From Nitrospira sp. (GTDB lineage Bacteria; Nitrospirota; Nitrospiria; Nitrospirales; Nitrospiraceae): a stretch of 64,000 nt of DNA. Position numbers and translations under genes: made by a program. This document shows, piece after piece, positions 9,245 to 18,326 of this stretch (position 1 is its first letter; every line of letters starts with the position of its first letter). Under the pieces are notes generated by a model. That model saw nothing but the letters and a program-made list of their open reading frames with translations. It made no database searches and was not told the origin of the DNA. The stretch lies in assembly GCA_029194535.1 (NCBI GenBank), contig JARFXR010000001.1, positions 558,001-622,000 on the forward strand, written 5' to 3'.

Positions 9245-9729
9245 CGAAGCGTCCGATCATGACCGATTGTGCCGGAGCCAGCTTCGCGGAGGTCTTGGTC
9301 GCGACGGCAATCTTGCCGTTGGTGCTCATGGGAACCATAGGAGCCTTCCACATAGCCGAGAGAATTATTACGTTGGGAACGTTATCCAGCCGGGCATTGG
9401 CAATGGCTCAGTCGCGTATTGAAGCGAAGCGATCCGTTCGATGGGAACGGCTCCTCATAGACGATCTCAATTACGACGGCATTCCGGAGAGCCTTATGCA
9501 CGATGATGGGCAAGCTGGGGACTTGGTCGGAGGAGATGGAGTCTACTCAGCGACTGCTCAAAGGGATGGTGTGTCCCTCACATGGACGGTGACACCGAGT
9601 CGAACAGGACACCTGTCTGGGGCAGGGTATGTGGTCATCGAGAGCCGAGCCTCATATGAAACCGACCAAGGGCAGCGAGAAGTGAAGCTGGTCGCAGTGA
9701 GAGCGAATCCTGTGTATGTTGGCGAGTAA
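9241..9729 (+). CDS. Minor pilin, PilV-like, cluster 1
   Basis: A 162-residue pilin-like protein whose start overlaps the stop of the preceding pilin. The leader MTKRPIMTDCAG is followed by ASFAEVLVATAILPLVLMGT; cleavage after Gly would place Glu at +5. As in its neighbour, residue +1 is not Phe. The C-terminal part has an acidic DDLNYDGIPESLMHDDGQAG stretch that could bind calcium, which is my inference, and a beta-rich end. Position and N terminus suggest PilV/GspI-like; overall identity is uncertain. Confidence 0.75.
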   Translation: MTKRPIMTDCAGASFAEVLVATAILPLVLMGTIGAFHIAERIITLGTLSSRALAMAQSRIEAKRSVRWERLLIDDLNYDGIPESLMHDDGQAGDLVGGDGVYSATAQRDGVSLTWTVTPSRTGHLSGAGYVVIESRASYETDQGQREVKLVAVRANPVYVGE

Positions 9730-10489
9730 GCATTCCCATGGGTCAAATATGTTGCCGATGTATTCGCGCATCCGCGTCCTTCGTTCTGAACAGAGTGAGT
9801 TCGGGACGACTCTCCTGGAGTTGTTGATCGCCACTGCGGCCGGGCTTATCATCTTGTCAGCCGCCTGGCAGACCTTGTCCTTCTTTCATCGGCAGTTCTC
9901 TCTCCAACAGTCTTCCCTCGCACGGCAGCAAGACCTGCGCCTCGGTCTTGAGGTGCTGGAGCAAGAGATTCACCAGGCTGAGGCCGAATCCGTCTCGGTC
10001 ATGGGACAGGAGGAGTTCGAGTTCTGGGCGAATGTCAACGGTTTGGTCACCACCGTTAGCGGGCCTGTAGCCTCGGGTCAAACCTCGATGCGTGTCGATG
10101 ACGGCAGGGGATGGCCGGAACGAAAGACCATCGTCATCAGTTGGAATAATCAGAACGAAGTGATGACGCTTGCACGGGATGGACAGCGGACATTGCTGAC
10201 ACTCACGCAGCCGGTAGCAACCCCGATTCCGACGGGAGCCTCCGTGTCGGTCCGCAACCGTATTCGTTTCTACATCAAGCAGGACGACCAGGGCAACAAG
10301 AGGTTGTTACGGATGGTCGATGGAGGAGCCAGCGTCCTGGTCGGAGACGTTCAAGCAGCCAAGTTCTCATATTGGGGCGAAGATGGACGGACGGTGAGCC
10401 AACCCAGGCATCTCAAGCGAGTCGTCGTTGAAGTAACTCTGCGTGGGCATGTGGCTAGAGTTATTCGGGAAATCGGTCTGAAATCATGA
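9716..10489 (+). CDS. Minor pilin, PilW-like, cluster 1
   Basis: A 257-residue pilin-like protein. The type III leader ends at Gly, then TTLLELLIATAAGLIILSAA gives Glu at +5 with Thr at +1. A long amphipathic helix (QQDLRLGLEVLEQEIHQAEA) and a beta-rich C-terminal domain follow, as in PilW/GspJ. The ATG at 9716 overlaps the upstream gene by 14 bases; an in-frame ATG at 9749 also leaves the leader intact and cannot be excluded. It is third in the tightly packed first pilin set. Confidence 0.8.
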   Translation: MLASKHSHGSNMLPMYSRIRVLRSEQSEFGTTLLELLIATAAGLIILSAAWQTLSFFHRQFSLQQSSLARQQDLRLGLEVLEQEIHQAEAESVSVMGQEEFEFWANVNGLVTTVSGPVASGQTSMRVDDGRGWPERKTIVISWNNQNEVMTLARDGQRTLLTLTQPVATPIPTGASVSVRNRIRFYIKQDDQGNKRLLRMVDGGASVLVGDVQAAKFSYWGEDGRTVSQPRHLKRVVVEVTLRGHVARVIREIGLKS

Positions 10490-10526
10490 CTCGTGCCTCG
10501 TGCTGTGTCGGACTGAGGAGGTGGTC

Positions 10527-11999
10527 ATGTGCCATCAAATGATAATGAAGTCGGAGCGAGAAGATGGCCATGTGCTCTTGGTCACGCTCATGCTCATGCT
10601 GATTCTCTCCATGCTTGGGATGTCATCGCTGTATCTGGCCGGTCAAGACAGACCAGGAATCTCGGCCATGAAGGAGGAAACAATCGCAGAACAGCTCGCT
10701 GACTCAGCGACGGACTTGGCTATGAACTGGTTTCATGATCCGAGCACCACGCCGGCGACTGTGCGAGAATTGTTGGCCAGACGACAGGGGGATCCCACGA
10801 CCGGTCCTTCCTTCTTCGATGCCGCACTCCGTTCGCAATTTGTTGGAACGGCGGAGCATCCGGATATCCTGTTCGATGCGGCCAACGCTGCAGACAATAC
10901 CATCCTGAACGGGCCGCCAAGCGGATTCGTGGAAGCCCTACGGGGCATCGGGCGTCTCACACGATTCAAATTATATGGTCCCCTTCGCCCCGGATTGCTG
11001 GCTACGATGGAGATAACGGCTTCAACCATTGGGGCAAGGCCCTTGACAAGAACGGTTCAGATTCAGCTTGGTGCTCTGTCTATTCCTCCCATACGGGCGG
11101 CGATACAGGTTGGAGGAGGGCTCGGGACCGCTCAGGCAGACGGGGAATCCCCAGTACGGGTTCATTGGGGAGATCAACGTGTCGAAGGTAACCTGGTCGT
11201 GAGAAGACTAGAGGACATCGCGGTGAAGACTGGCGACGCTCCGGTGACGGGGCAACCCTATGATTTACTCAAGCAAGCGGTCGATCGTTGGGTTGAATAC
11301 TGGATCGGTGGTGAGTTAACAGTGATTGTCCCGCCTCCTGGCCAGAGTGTGAATCCGGTTCCGCCGCAGAGCGTCCACCTTCAACAGTCCCCACTGCCAG
11401 GCGTCCGATTAGACCAGTGGGACTATGAGTCAATGAAACAGACGGCGCTACGCTACGGAGTCTACTATCGACTCGATGGAGAAGGGTTGCTTCATCATCA
11501 GGATGCATCAGAAGGGGAGCGGGGTTTCTCCTCTTCCGAATTGCTTGCCTCTCAGACAGTCGGCGATAATCGTGGCCTAGTATTCATCGATACTATCGAT
11601 GGCGAGCCGCCAAGTCCAAATAATATGGGGACACTGGTGTTAGATGCAGACTATCTTGAGTCCGTGCTGATTGTGCACGGTCACGTGGTCCTAAGGTCGC
11701 AAGGTCCAGGCCGATCATTTCCTGTTCTGACCCCGGCCCAGAACGGAACAAGGGCTCTGGGAACGAGAATACCGGTTCAACTCTCAGGGATCCATTTGCG
11801 TGGCCTCCTCTGGGTAGGTGGGTCAATTACCGTCGAGCAACCAGTAAAACTGTTCGGTGCAGCAAAGGCCGGAGGGACCGTCGTGAGTACAAACCGAGGA
11901 GCAAGTCTCGAGATCTGGTATGACGCCGACTTGGCGCAGGGACTCTTTCGTGGTTTGCCCGTCGTATACAAGGCTCCTCGGAGCTGGCGAGTCTTGTGA
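10527..11999 (+). CDS. PilX-like pilus assembly protein, cluster 1, enlarged
   Basis: A 490-residue protein with an N terminus of PilX type: EDGHVLLVTLMLMLILSMLG is a hydrophobic helix after Gly, without a +5 Glu, as in PilX/GspK-like proteins. A long amphipathic helix with EQLADSATDLAMNW follows. PilX proteins are often 150-250 residues, so the extra 250 or more residues form an additional beta-rich region I do not recognise. The ATG at 10527 has a strong GAGGAGG upstream; a GTG at 10500 is less likely. It may be the tip or surface component of the first pilin set, by inference from gene order. Confidence 0.7.
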   Translation: MCHQMIMKSEREDGHVLLVTLMLMLILSMLGMSSLYLAGQDRPGISAMKEETIAEQLADSATDLAMNWFHDPSTTPATVRELLARRQGDPTTGPSFFDAALRSQFVGTAEHPDILFDAANAADNTILNGPPSGFVEALRGIGRLTRFKLYGPLRPGLLATMEITASTIGARPLTRTVQIQLGALSIPPIRAAIQVGGGLGTAQADGESPVRVHWGDQRVEGNLVVRRLEDIAVKTGDAPVTGQPYDLLKQAVDRWVEYWIGGELTVIVPPPGQSVNPVPPQSVHLQQSPLPGVRLDQWDYESMKQTALRYGVYYRLDGEGLLHHQDASEGERGFSSSELLASQTVGDNRGLVFIDTIDGEPPSPNNMGTLVLDADYLESVLIVHGHVVLRSQGPGRSFPVLTPAQNGTRALGTRIPVQLSGIHLRGLLWVGGSITVEQPVKLFGAAKAGGTVVSTNRGASLEIWYDADLAQGLFRGLPVVYKAPRSWRVL

Positions 12000-12057
12000 A
12001 TTCAGCCGAGAGCGAAGTCTTGACGATCGAACCTGGTCTGGGGCATCAGGGCGATGA

Positions 12058-13857
12058 ATGGAAGACGGCGAAGGTCATTCGGAACTCACTCGCCAACCAG
12101 TAACGAGACTTGTGTCTCGACCTCGGTACGTGCTCGAGCAGAATGTGCTGGATGCTTTGGTGCTTCGAGGGTGCGTTGCTCCGATAGATGTAGAAGCCGC
12201 GATAGAGGAGGCTAAGGGAGGCGAAGACCTAGAAGGAATTCTGCTTGATACGTATCAAGTGCCGAAGGAGGCGGTGGGGACCGCGCTCAGCGAGTTTTAC
12301 CAATGTCCCTACTTGCCCTATGACGAGCGAACGATCATCGACGCCGAGCTATTCAAGACGCTTAATATCGACTACCTCAAGAGAAATTTATGGTTGCCGA
12401 TTGCACGACATGGCACCCTCATAGACGTCCTCACCACCGATCCCAACGATCCTGAAAAGAACTGGGATGTCAGAAGAGCATTCTCGGGCGCCTCGATTCG
12501 TTACAGCGTTGGGCTGAAGCGAGATGTCGAGCAGTTCTTGGCTGCCGTCGCCAGACCGGCAAAGAACACGCTGCTCGGAGAGATTCTGAGCGAACTCGTC
12601 CATGACATTCCTGTCGTTCAACCGCTCGAGAATCCCACCAGCACTGTTGACGAAAATGATTCGGCGATAGTGCGGCTGGCGAATCACATGATCCTGGAGG
12701 CGGATCGATTGAGCGCATCGGACCTCCATATTGAACCCTACGCGGATCGAAAGGATACCGCTGTTCGCTATCGAGTCGATGGGTCGTGCTTTACACACAT
12801 GAAGATTCCGGCGGCGTATCGTCGCGCCATCGTATCGAGACTGAAGATCATGGCCAATCTGGATATCGCTGAACGACGCAAGCCGCAGGACGGAAAGATT
12901 GCATTTAAGCTGTCCACAAGCCGGAATATCGAGCTGCGCGTCGCGACGCTTCCTACCGCAGGAGGTGAGGAGGATGTTGTTCTCCGCCTGCTGACGGCGA
13001 AAGAGCCGATGTCCCTGAATGCGATGGAGTTTTCTGGCGCGACGCTGGAGGCGATCAAAGGTCTCTCCGAAAAGCCTCACGGTCTTCTACTGTGCGTAGG
13101 ACCTACAGGATCGGGAAAGACAACCACACTGCACGCCCTGCTTAGGCATATCAATACCGATGAACGGAAAATCTGGACCGCGGAAGACCCGATTGAAATT
13201 ACGCAAGATGGGCTCAGGCAAGTCCAAGTCCATCAGAAGATTGGCCTGACGTTCTCGACGGCCATGCGCGCATTCCTGCGGGCCGACCCGGATGTAATCA
13301 TGATCGGAGAAATGCGCGACAAGGAGACTGCCGATATCGCGATCGAGGCTTCTTTGACCGGGCACCTGGTATTGAGCACTCTGCATACCAATAGCGCGGT
13401 GGAGACCGTCATCAGACTTCTTGATCTCGGCTGCGATTCCTTTAACTTCGCGGACTCCATCCTTGGTATTCTCGCGCAACGACTCTGTAAGAAGATTTGC
13501 GGCGAATGCAAGGAAGCATATCGACCGTCTCGTCAAGAGTGGGACGAGCTGATGCAGGGTTATGGAGGCCGATTCTTGGCTGAGCTTAATGGGGATGACC
13601 AGAATCGTGCGACCCTACACCGCGGTCGCGGCTGCCAAGCATGCAATCGGACGGGATTTAGAGGACGAGTGGCGATCCATGAGTTCCTGGTCGTGTCTGA
13701 TCAACTAAAGAAGCTTATTCAGTCGAAAGCGCCGGCGAGCGAGATGCTCGGCGTGGCAACGCAGGGAGGCATGGAAACGTTGCTTCAGAATGGCATCACC
13801 AAAGTTCTTCGAGGCTTGACTGTCTATGCTCAGGTGCGGGCCGTCGCAATGAAATAG
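12058..13857 (+). CDS. pilB: Type II/IV secretion ATPase (PilB/GspE family)
   Basis: A cytoplasmic hexameric ATPase that drives pilus extension or pseudopilus assembly; 599 residues. An N-terminal MshEN/T2SSE-N domain lies around residues 30-150. The Walker A motif is GPTGSGKTTTLHALL near residue 347, Walker B is DPDVIMIGEMRDKETAD near residue 411, and the His box follows (HLVLSTLHTNSAVE). A four-cysteine zinc module (CKKICGEC near 478, CQAC near 525) is typical of PilB and GspE. Because it lies with prepilin peptidase and minor pilins I favour PilB, but a GspE-like role is possible. Confidence 0.9.
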   Translation: MEDGEGHSELTRQPVTRLVSRPRYVLEQNVLDALVLRGCVAPIDVEAAIEEAKGGEDLEGILLDTYQVPKEAVGTALSEFYQCPYLPYDERTIIDAELFKTLNIDYLKRNLWLPIARHGTLIDVLTTDPNDPEKNWDVRRAFSGASIRYSVGLKRDVEQFLAAVARPAKNTLLGEILSELVHDIPVVQPLENPTSTVDENDSAIVRLANHMILEADRLSASDLHIEPYADRKDTAVRYRVDGSCFTHMKIPAAYRRAIVSRLKIMANLDIAERRKPQDGKIAFKLSTSRNIELRVATLPTAGGEEDVVLRLLTAKEPMSLNAMEFSGATLEAIKGLSEKPHGLLLCVGPTGSGKTTTLHALLRHINTDERKIWTAEDPIEITQDGLRQVQVHQKIGLTFSTAMRAFLRADPDVIMIGEMRDKETADIAIEASLTGHLVLSTLHTNSAVETVIRLLDLGCDSFNFADSILGILAQRLCKKICGECKEAYRPSRQEWDELMQGYGGRFLAELNGDDQNRATLHRGRGCQACNRTGFRGRVAIHEFLVVSDQLKKLIQSKAPASEMLGVATQGGMETLLQNGITKVLRGLTVYAQVRAVAMK

Positions 13858-14069
13858 ATTCACACACCTCCCCTCTTCTCTGTAGCCAATTATCTTGATA
13901 GGTGTCGACAATGGTGTGACTCAAAATGGAAGGTCTATGGCCAACGCTCATAGTCTGGCGTGGATTTGAACCAGTGGGTTCGAGTTGCAAGTAGGAGTGG
14001 AGATTGTCAGCAGGATGCCAGATTGCGACTCTGTGACAAGGTAAGTAGACCGTGCTTCAGGTGTGAAGC

Positions 14070-15050
14070 TCACCGACATCCTTGCAATTCCGCTAGCTGC
14101 TGATCGGTTGCAAATCGAGGGACTCTGGCGCGTTCCTGTTTGAGCTGGTACTGACCTTCCACCTCTTCTTGTAAGGGAGTGGATTCCAAAAGTTCACAGC
14201 AAGGGTCCATCGGAGTCTTCCTGCCTGATGCGCTGTGAGGATGATGCCAGTAACATAAGAACTGCCAATCCGCGAGAAGGTCAGGCAGCGACGGATCCTT
14301 ACGTCCATCGCGGAATACAATTCGGCCCAATCGGATTGCTGAGAACGCTCGACCTTACCCTTTGAGGTGGAGAGTTCGTGAGCGGCTAGGTCTGAACTTG
14401 AAGCAAGAGCGTTGCAAGGCCTCCTGGAAGACCATGCCGAAAAGTCCCCATCGCGATCTGTCTTGACTCGCTGGATCGGAAACAGAGACTGTTCGCTCAT
14501 GCGACGCTCCAGGAAGCGAACCGCATGGTTGGCGGTACGCCAGGGATGCAGGCCGAGCACCTGAAGGCGTGTGCAGTCGTCGGTGGCAGCATACTGGAAG
14601 CGGTCGGCGCTGACTTTCATCGTATCGACTTAAACGCGGTCTCCAGGCACTGGACGGCTATAGCATCGTGGGTTCTCCGGTGGTCGGCTGAGGGCCAGGG
14701 GGGCTTGCTCGTGCGGATGAAGAACCTTCCAGATTGTGGCAGTGGACAGGCGAAGCTCATGATGGCGTAGTAATTCAGCTTGGATGCCTTTTGCCCCAGG
14801 CTAGCGCTCATCTTGTATGACTAAAATCAGGCCGATGCGTTTCTGATCGAGGAGGCGGCGCGTGAAGGATGCGGGGTCCGGTTCAGGCTGACTAGTTCTG
14901 CGTCCCAGTTCGATACAATTTCTTCCAACCACAGCCGTAAGGTGGGACTGCCGATGCCGTAACGCCGACAGACCAAGTCCACATCCTTGGTTTCGGCATC
15001 GAGCTGAACCCAGATTCGTCGGTGTCGAAGCTATTCCTGATCGCCATTCA
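14070..15050 (-). pseudogene. Decayed IS481-type transposase
   Basis: Reading the minus strand in three frames recovers the parts of an IS481-family transposase in the right order. The N-terminal helix-turn-helix region (VCRRYGIGSPTLRLWLEE) is near 14910-15000. A linker (GQKGIQAELLRHHEL) follows near 14780. The DDE catalytic core has YAATDDCTRLQVLGLHPWRT, then RVKTDRDGDF and KGKVERSQ at 14330-14600. The C terminus (KTPMDPCCELLESTPLQEEV) lies at 14100-14260 in another frame. Several frameshifts and stops separate these blocks, so no functional protein is made. I found no convincing terminal inverted repeats. It sits between the two minor-pilin clusters. Confidence 0.85.
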
Positions 15051-15468
15051 TGGAGCGGGAATACACATCGGTTCATTGGAAGTACGTGTGTGATCCCTAC
15101 AGTTCAGACAGTCGCGGCGACGACATCCACCCGCTTCTCATCTCCCCTCGAGGCAAACTAGGAGTCAATCATACATACATACCTTAGGGCTTCTGAAGTT
15201 CTTGAAGCTTTGCGCGGCTCCATTGCACGATAGCATCTCTGGGGTGTGACGCGTCCCGTGGCAACTTGCGACATTTCAAATCGCGCGCAAAATCAGAACT
15301 TCCATGACGAAATTTGTCTGCTCTCGTCCGAGATTCTGAGGCAGCGTAGAGTGAAGAAGACCGATTAATCCAATGCTTGAATGGGTTTGGCTGCGCGTGA
15401 CGAATGGCATAATGCTTGCTCACCCTCGTGGGGACCTTTCGATGAACTTGCACAAGTAGTGAGCGGAT
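15051..15468. other. Intergenic region upstream of pilin cluster 2
   Basis: About 420 bases with no convincing gene. It separates the transposase remnant from the second pilin cluster and contains the sigma-54 promoter near its right end. I see no further open frame with a ribosome binding site here. Confidence 0.5.
15405..15420 (+). promoter_or_regulatory. Sigma-54 (RpoN) promoter
   Basis: The 16-mer TGGCATAATGCTTGCT matches the -24/-12 consensus TGGCAYRNNNNTTGCW at every fixed position. It ends 48 bases before the start of the first pilin gene of cluster 2. Pilin genes are classic sigma-54 targets, so this probably drives the second minor-pilin operon. Confidence 0.8.
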
Positions 15469-15936
15469 ATGAGCAATAAGAATGGTAGAGAAAACGGATT
15501 TACGATGGTCGAATTGATGATTGTGGTGGCGATCATCGGTATTGCCTCAATCATCGCTGTTCCTGCCATCAACGAATGGCTAGCGCGTTACCAATTGAAC
15601 CAGGCCATGAGTGAAATCACGGGGGACCTGAATCTGGCGAAGTTAGTGGCGATGAATAGGAATAGACAGGCAAGCGTTACGATTCAAGCGTCGGGAGCAC
15701 TGATCGAGGTGAGCGGTGTTTCAGGTGGCCAACAGATTTTCCCCACGCGCACGTTGATGCCCCGCGTAACGACCCTTCCTGGTGGACCGGCTACGGTGAA
15801 CTTCTCTTCCATGGGATTGAGCACAACGGCAGCGTCTCAAACGATCCAGATACAGAATGAGCGGGGACTTATTTACACACTCTTGGTATTGCCCTCCGGG
15901 AAGGTGAGTTGGTGTGCAAAGACTTCATGTTCATAG
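15469..15936 (+). CDS. Minor pilin, FimT/FimU (GspH) type, cluster 2
   Basis: A 155-residue prepilin with a classical type III leader. After ENG comes FTMVELMIVVAIIGIASII with Phe at +1 and Glu at +5, then INEWLARYQLNQAMSEITGD as the continuing helix and a GspH-like beta domain (ARNRNRQASVTI-like region, VNFSSMGLS). It would be cleaved by the prepilin peptidase at 7792 and act in priming pilus assembly. It is the first gene after the sigma-54 promoter. A gap of 17 bases separates it from the next pilin start. Confidence 0.9.
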   Translation: MSNKNGRENGFTMVELMIVVAIIGIASIIAVPAINEWLARYQLNQAMSEITGDLNLAKLVAMNRNRQASVTIQASGALIEVSGVSGGQQIFPTRTLMPRVTTLPGGPATVNFSSMGLSTTAASQTIQIQNERGLIYTLLVLPSGKVSWCAKTSCS

Positions 15937-15953
15937 CTGAATCGGAGTCACGC

Positions 15954-16457
15954 ATGGCCAAGGGAATCGTAAGCGAAAGCGAGTGTGGATTTACACTGAT
16001 CGAGAGCATGGTGGCGGCCTTGATACTAGCCGTCGGATTGCTTGCTCTATCCGGAATGCAAGCCATGTCGCTGAAGAGAAACATTAACGGAAATGAGATG
16101 ACGCGGGTAAGCAATCTTGCCGCCGATATAGTCGAGCGAATTCAATTCAACCGACGTAATGTTACTGCCTATCACAACGTAAATGTTAGTTCCGCGGTCA
16201 CGACATGTCCAACGGTAATTGTGAACGTTATGGCTAACGGCGATTGCGTCCAGTGGAGGACCTTGCTGCTCAATTCAGGTCTCAACAACATTACAGGCAC
16301 AGTGGTCTTGAATCCGGCTCCTCCTACATTGGATCCGCTGGGGCTCACGCGCAGCACCGTCACCGTGAGGCTCGACTGGACGGCTAACTCAAACATTGGA
16401 AGCGCTTCTCTTATGCCAAAGAGCATCACCCTGGTGACAGTGATCGCCCCGGAGTGA
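15954..16457 (+). CDS. pilV: Minor pilin PilV, cluster 2
   Basis: A 167-residue prepilin. The leader ends ECG and the mature part starts FTLIESMVAALILAVGLLAL, with Phe +1 and Glu +5. The following LSGMQAMSLKRNINGNEMTR and NLAADIVERIQFNR stretches are characteristic of PilV/GspI. The ATG at 15954 has GGAG upstream; a GTG at 15909 would overlap the previous gene and give an overlong leader. It lies second in the order FimT-PilV-PilW-PilX-PilY1 known from Pseudomonas-type minor-pilin operons. Confidence 0.88.
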   Translation: MAKGIVSESECGFTLIESMVAALILAVGLLALSGMQAMSLKRNINGNEMTRVSNLAADIVERIQFNRRNVTAYHNVNVSSAVTTCPTVIVNVMANGDCVQWRTLLLNSGLNNITGTVVLNPAPPTLDPLGLTRSTVTVRLDWTANSNIGSASLMPKSITLVTVIAPE

Positions 16458-16476
16458 AGGTAAGGACATCGTCGCC

Positions 16477-17601
16477 ATGAGTACTCGACACCGAAGACAC
16501 TCGCAACATGGCATCACGTTGGTGGAGTTGATGATCGCACTTGCCGTGACAGGCATAATTGTGACAGCAGGTTTCACGGTGCTGACAACGACCGATAAGT
16601 CCACTAAAGCAAATGAACAAGCGGCAGGTACCCAGCAGAATGCCCGATTGGCTATGGAACTGATCGCCCGCGACGTCAAGCTGGCTGGTTTCCGAATGCC
16701 GTTGTCTCCCAATGCGCCTGTCGGAGGTACTGCGGGAAACTGTGCTCCCGGGGCAACAAGTTCAGCGATCAGACCTGTTGATAAGGTTTCGACCCCCTCG
16801 GCCCTCCCGAATGACGATGGCCCGGATACTCTTTCCCTCGTTGTTCCTCGAACCAATCCAGGATGGATCATTTCCCAGGTTGTGCCGGTTGCACCGGCGA
16901 GTTCCTTCTCCGCCATTACTCTTAATGCAGTCGCCGTTTCGGAGATGCAGGCCGAAGGCATGGTGAACGGTTCGAATGCCTATGTCACTGTCGGAGGTGT
17001 TCTGACGGCACAGGTGTCGTCCAGTAGTGGATCCGCGGTGAACTTTAGCAATGGGTTCAATCTGCCTGTTACATTTCCTGTGGGAACCCAAGTCTATCTG
17101 TTGCAGTGCATAACCTACTCGATCGGAGCAGATGCAGCGGCGTGTGGAACAACTGGACCTTGCTTACTCCGAACTGTGGACACAGGAACAGCCTCGCCCA
17201 CGACAACTAATATCGTTGATGGTATCGAGGATATTCAATTCGCGCTTGCCTGTGATGGCTGCAATGCCGCCGTCAAGACAGGTGTGCCTGACGGGGTCAT
17301 TGACGACTGGAACGCGAACAATACATTCGACGTTGGAGACTGGCAGACCAACAGAGTGTGGTCTCCTCTCACATTCGATCCAGCCACCATCAGGCTAGTT
17401 CAGGTCAATGTCGTTGCCAGACAGTCGGTGAGAGACCAGGGGCTTGGTGAGGCCCAGCAGGCTGGAGTATTGACGGCAGGTCCTCTGACAATTAGCGACC
17501 ATATTCATTCCAATGATCCTGGATATGTCCCTTCAACGTATCAGCAGTTCAGACGCCGTCAGTTGACGAGGACGGTGGACGCTCGAAACGTCGAGCAATA
17601 A
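16477..17601 (+). CDS. pilW: Minor pilin PilW, cluster 2
   Basis: A 374-residue prepilin. The leader of about a dozen residues ends QHG, followed by ITLVELMIALAVTGIIVTAG with Ile at +1 and Glu at +5. The PilW signature NARLAMELIARDVKLAGFRM follows near residue 60. A long beta-rich C-terminal domain with paired cysteines (QCITYSIG, ACGTTGPCLL, ACDGCNAA) may be disulfide-stabilised outside the cell. Nineteen bases separate its start from pilV, consistent with one operon. Confidence 0.9.
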   Translation: MSTRHRRHSQHGITLVELMIALAVTGIIVTAGFTVLTTTDKSTKANEQAAGTQQNARLAMELIARDVKLAGFRMPLSPNAPVGGTAGNCAPGATSSAIRPVDKVSTPSALPNDDGPDTLSLVVPRTNPGWIISQVVPVAPASSFSAITLNAVAVSEMQAEGMVNGSNAYVTVGGVLTAQVSSSSGSAVNFSNGFNLPVTFPVGTQVYLLQCITYSIGADAAACGTTGPCLLRTVDTGTASPTTTNIVDGIEDIQFALACDGCNAAVKTGVPDGVIDDWNANNTFDVGDWQTNRVWSPLTFDPATIRLVQVNVVARQSVRDQGLGEAQQAGVLTAGPLTISDHIHSNDPGYVPSTYQQFRRRQLTRTVDARNVEQ

Positions 17602-17619
17602 ATTGGAGCAGGAGTCAAT

Positions 17620-18249
17620 ATGCCAGTCGATGAGGCGAACGGTTTGATCAGAAGTGAGCGAGGCGTGGCCTTTTTGATGGTCATGATCCTCATGCTGATC
17701 CTGACGGTATTGGGTATCGCCGCAATGACTGTCACGGGACTTGAGAACCGCATCGCGGGATTTCAACGGACGACTGAAGTGGCAGCCGATGCTGCGGAGT
17801 CTTGTCTGAGTTCTTCGGTAAAGATCATCCAGCAAACGATCGAGAACGGTTCGGTGCAGGCGGCGGTAGTTAGTTCGAGCGGACCGGTTCCAACTGGAGC
17901 GGAGACTTCAGCCAATCCATCCCTCACCATGGAAATCAACGGCCAAGCCGACAACCACGTGGATACGGTGACAGGGACAGGGGCTTTGGGGCCGGACTAC
18001 GATCAGACAATCAATGGGTACTCCGTGCGAGGTGACATCGACCGTCTGTATCTTCAAGCGAAGGCGGGATCCGGCATGCAGTTCGCCGCAGGCTATGAAG
18101 GAGCGGGATCAGGAAGTGCGGGTGGAGGTGTTGATGTCCTCTATCGAGTGGATTGCAGAGCCACACTCGTGGCGACCGGGACCGAAAGCCGGATCGTTGG
18201 CGTGTACGCTTGCACTCTAACGGGTGAAACCTGTCAGAGAAAACTATAG
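17620..18249 (+). CDS. pilX: Minor pilin-like protein PilX, cluster 2
   Basis: A 209-residue protein. RGVAFLMVMILMLILTVLGI is the hydrophobic N-terminal helix after Gly, lacking the +5 Glu as PilX proteins often do. It continues with AAMTVTGLENRIAGFQRTTE, a strong PilX hallmark, and AADAAESCL. The C-terminal region is Gly/Thr-rich with two cysteines near the end. GGAG lies upstream of the ATG at 17620. It is immediately before pilY1, its usual partner in the pilus tip complex. Confidence 0.88.
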   Translation: MPVDEANGLIRSERGVAFLMVMILMLILTVLGIAAMTVTGLENRIAGFQRTTEVAADAAESCLSSSVKIIQQTIENGSVQAAVVSSSGPVPTGAETSANPSLTMEINGQADNHVDTVTGTGALGPDYDQTINGYSVRGDIDRLYLQAKAGSGMQFAAGYEGAGSGSAGGGVDVLYRVDCRATLVATGTESRIVGVYACTLTGETCQRKL

Positions 18250-18326
18250 CTCTAAGGACGAACCGACGCATGTTGTGGTTGAGGCGAATGAGAGTTGAGA
18301 AAGCTGTAATGAGGAGGGGTAGGATC

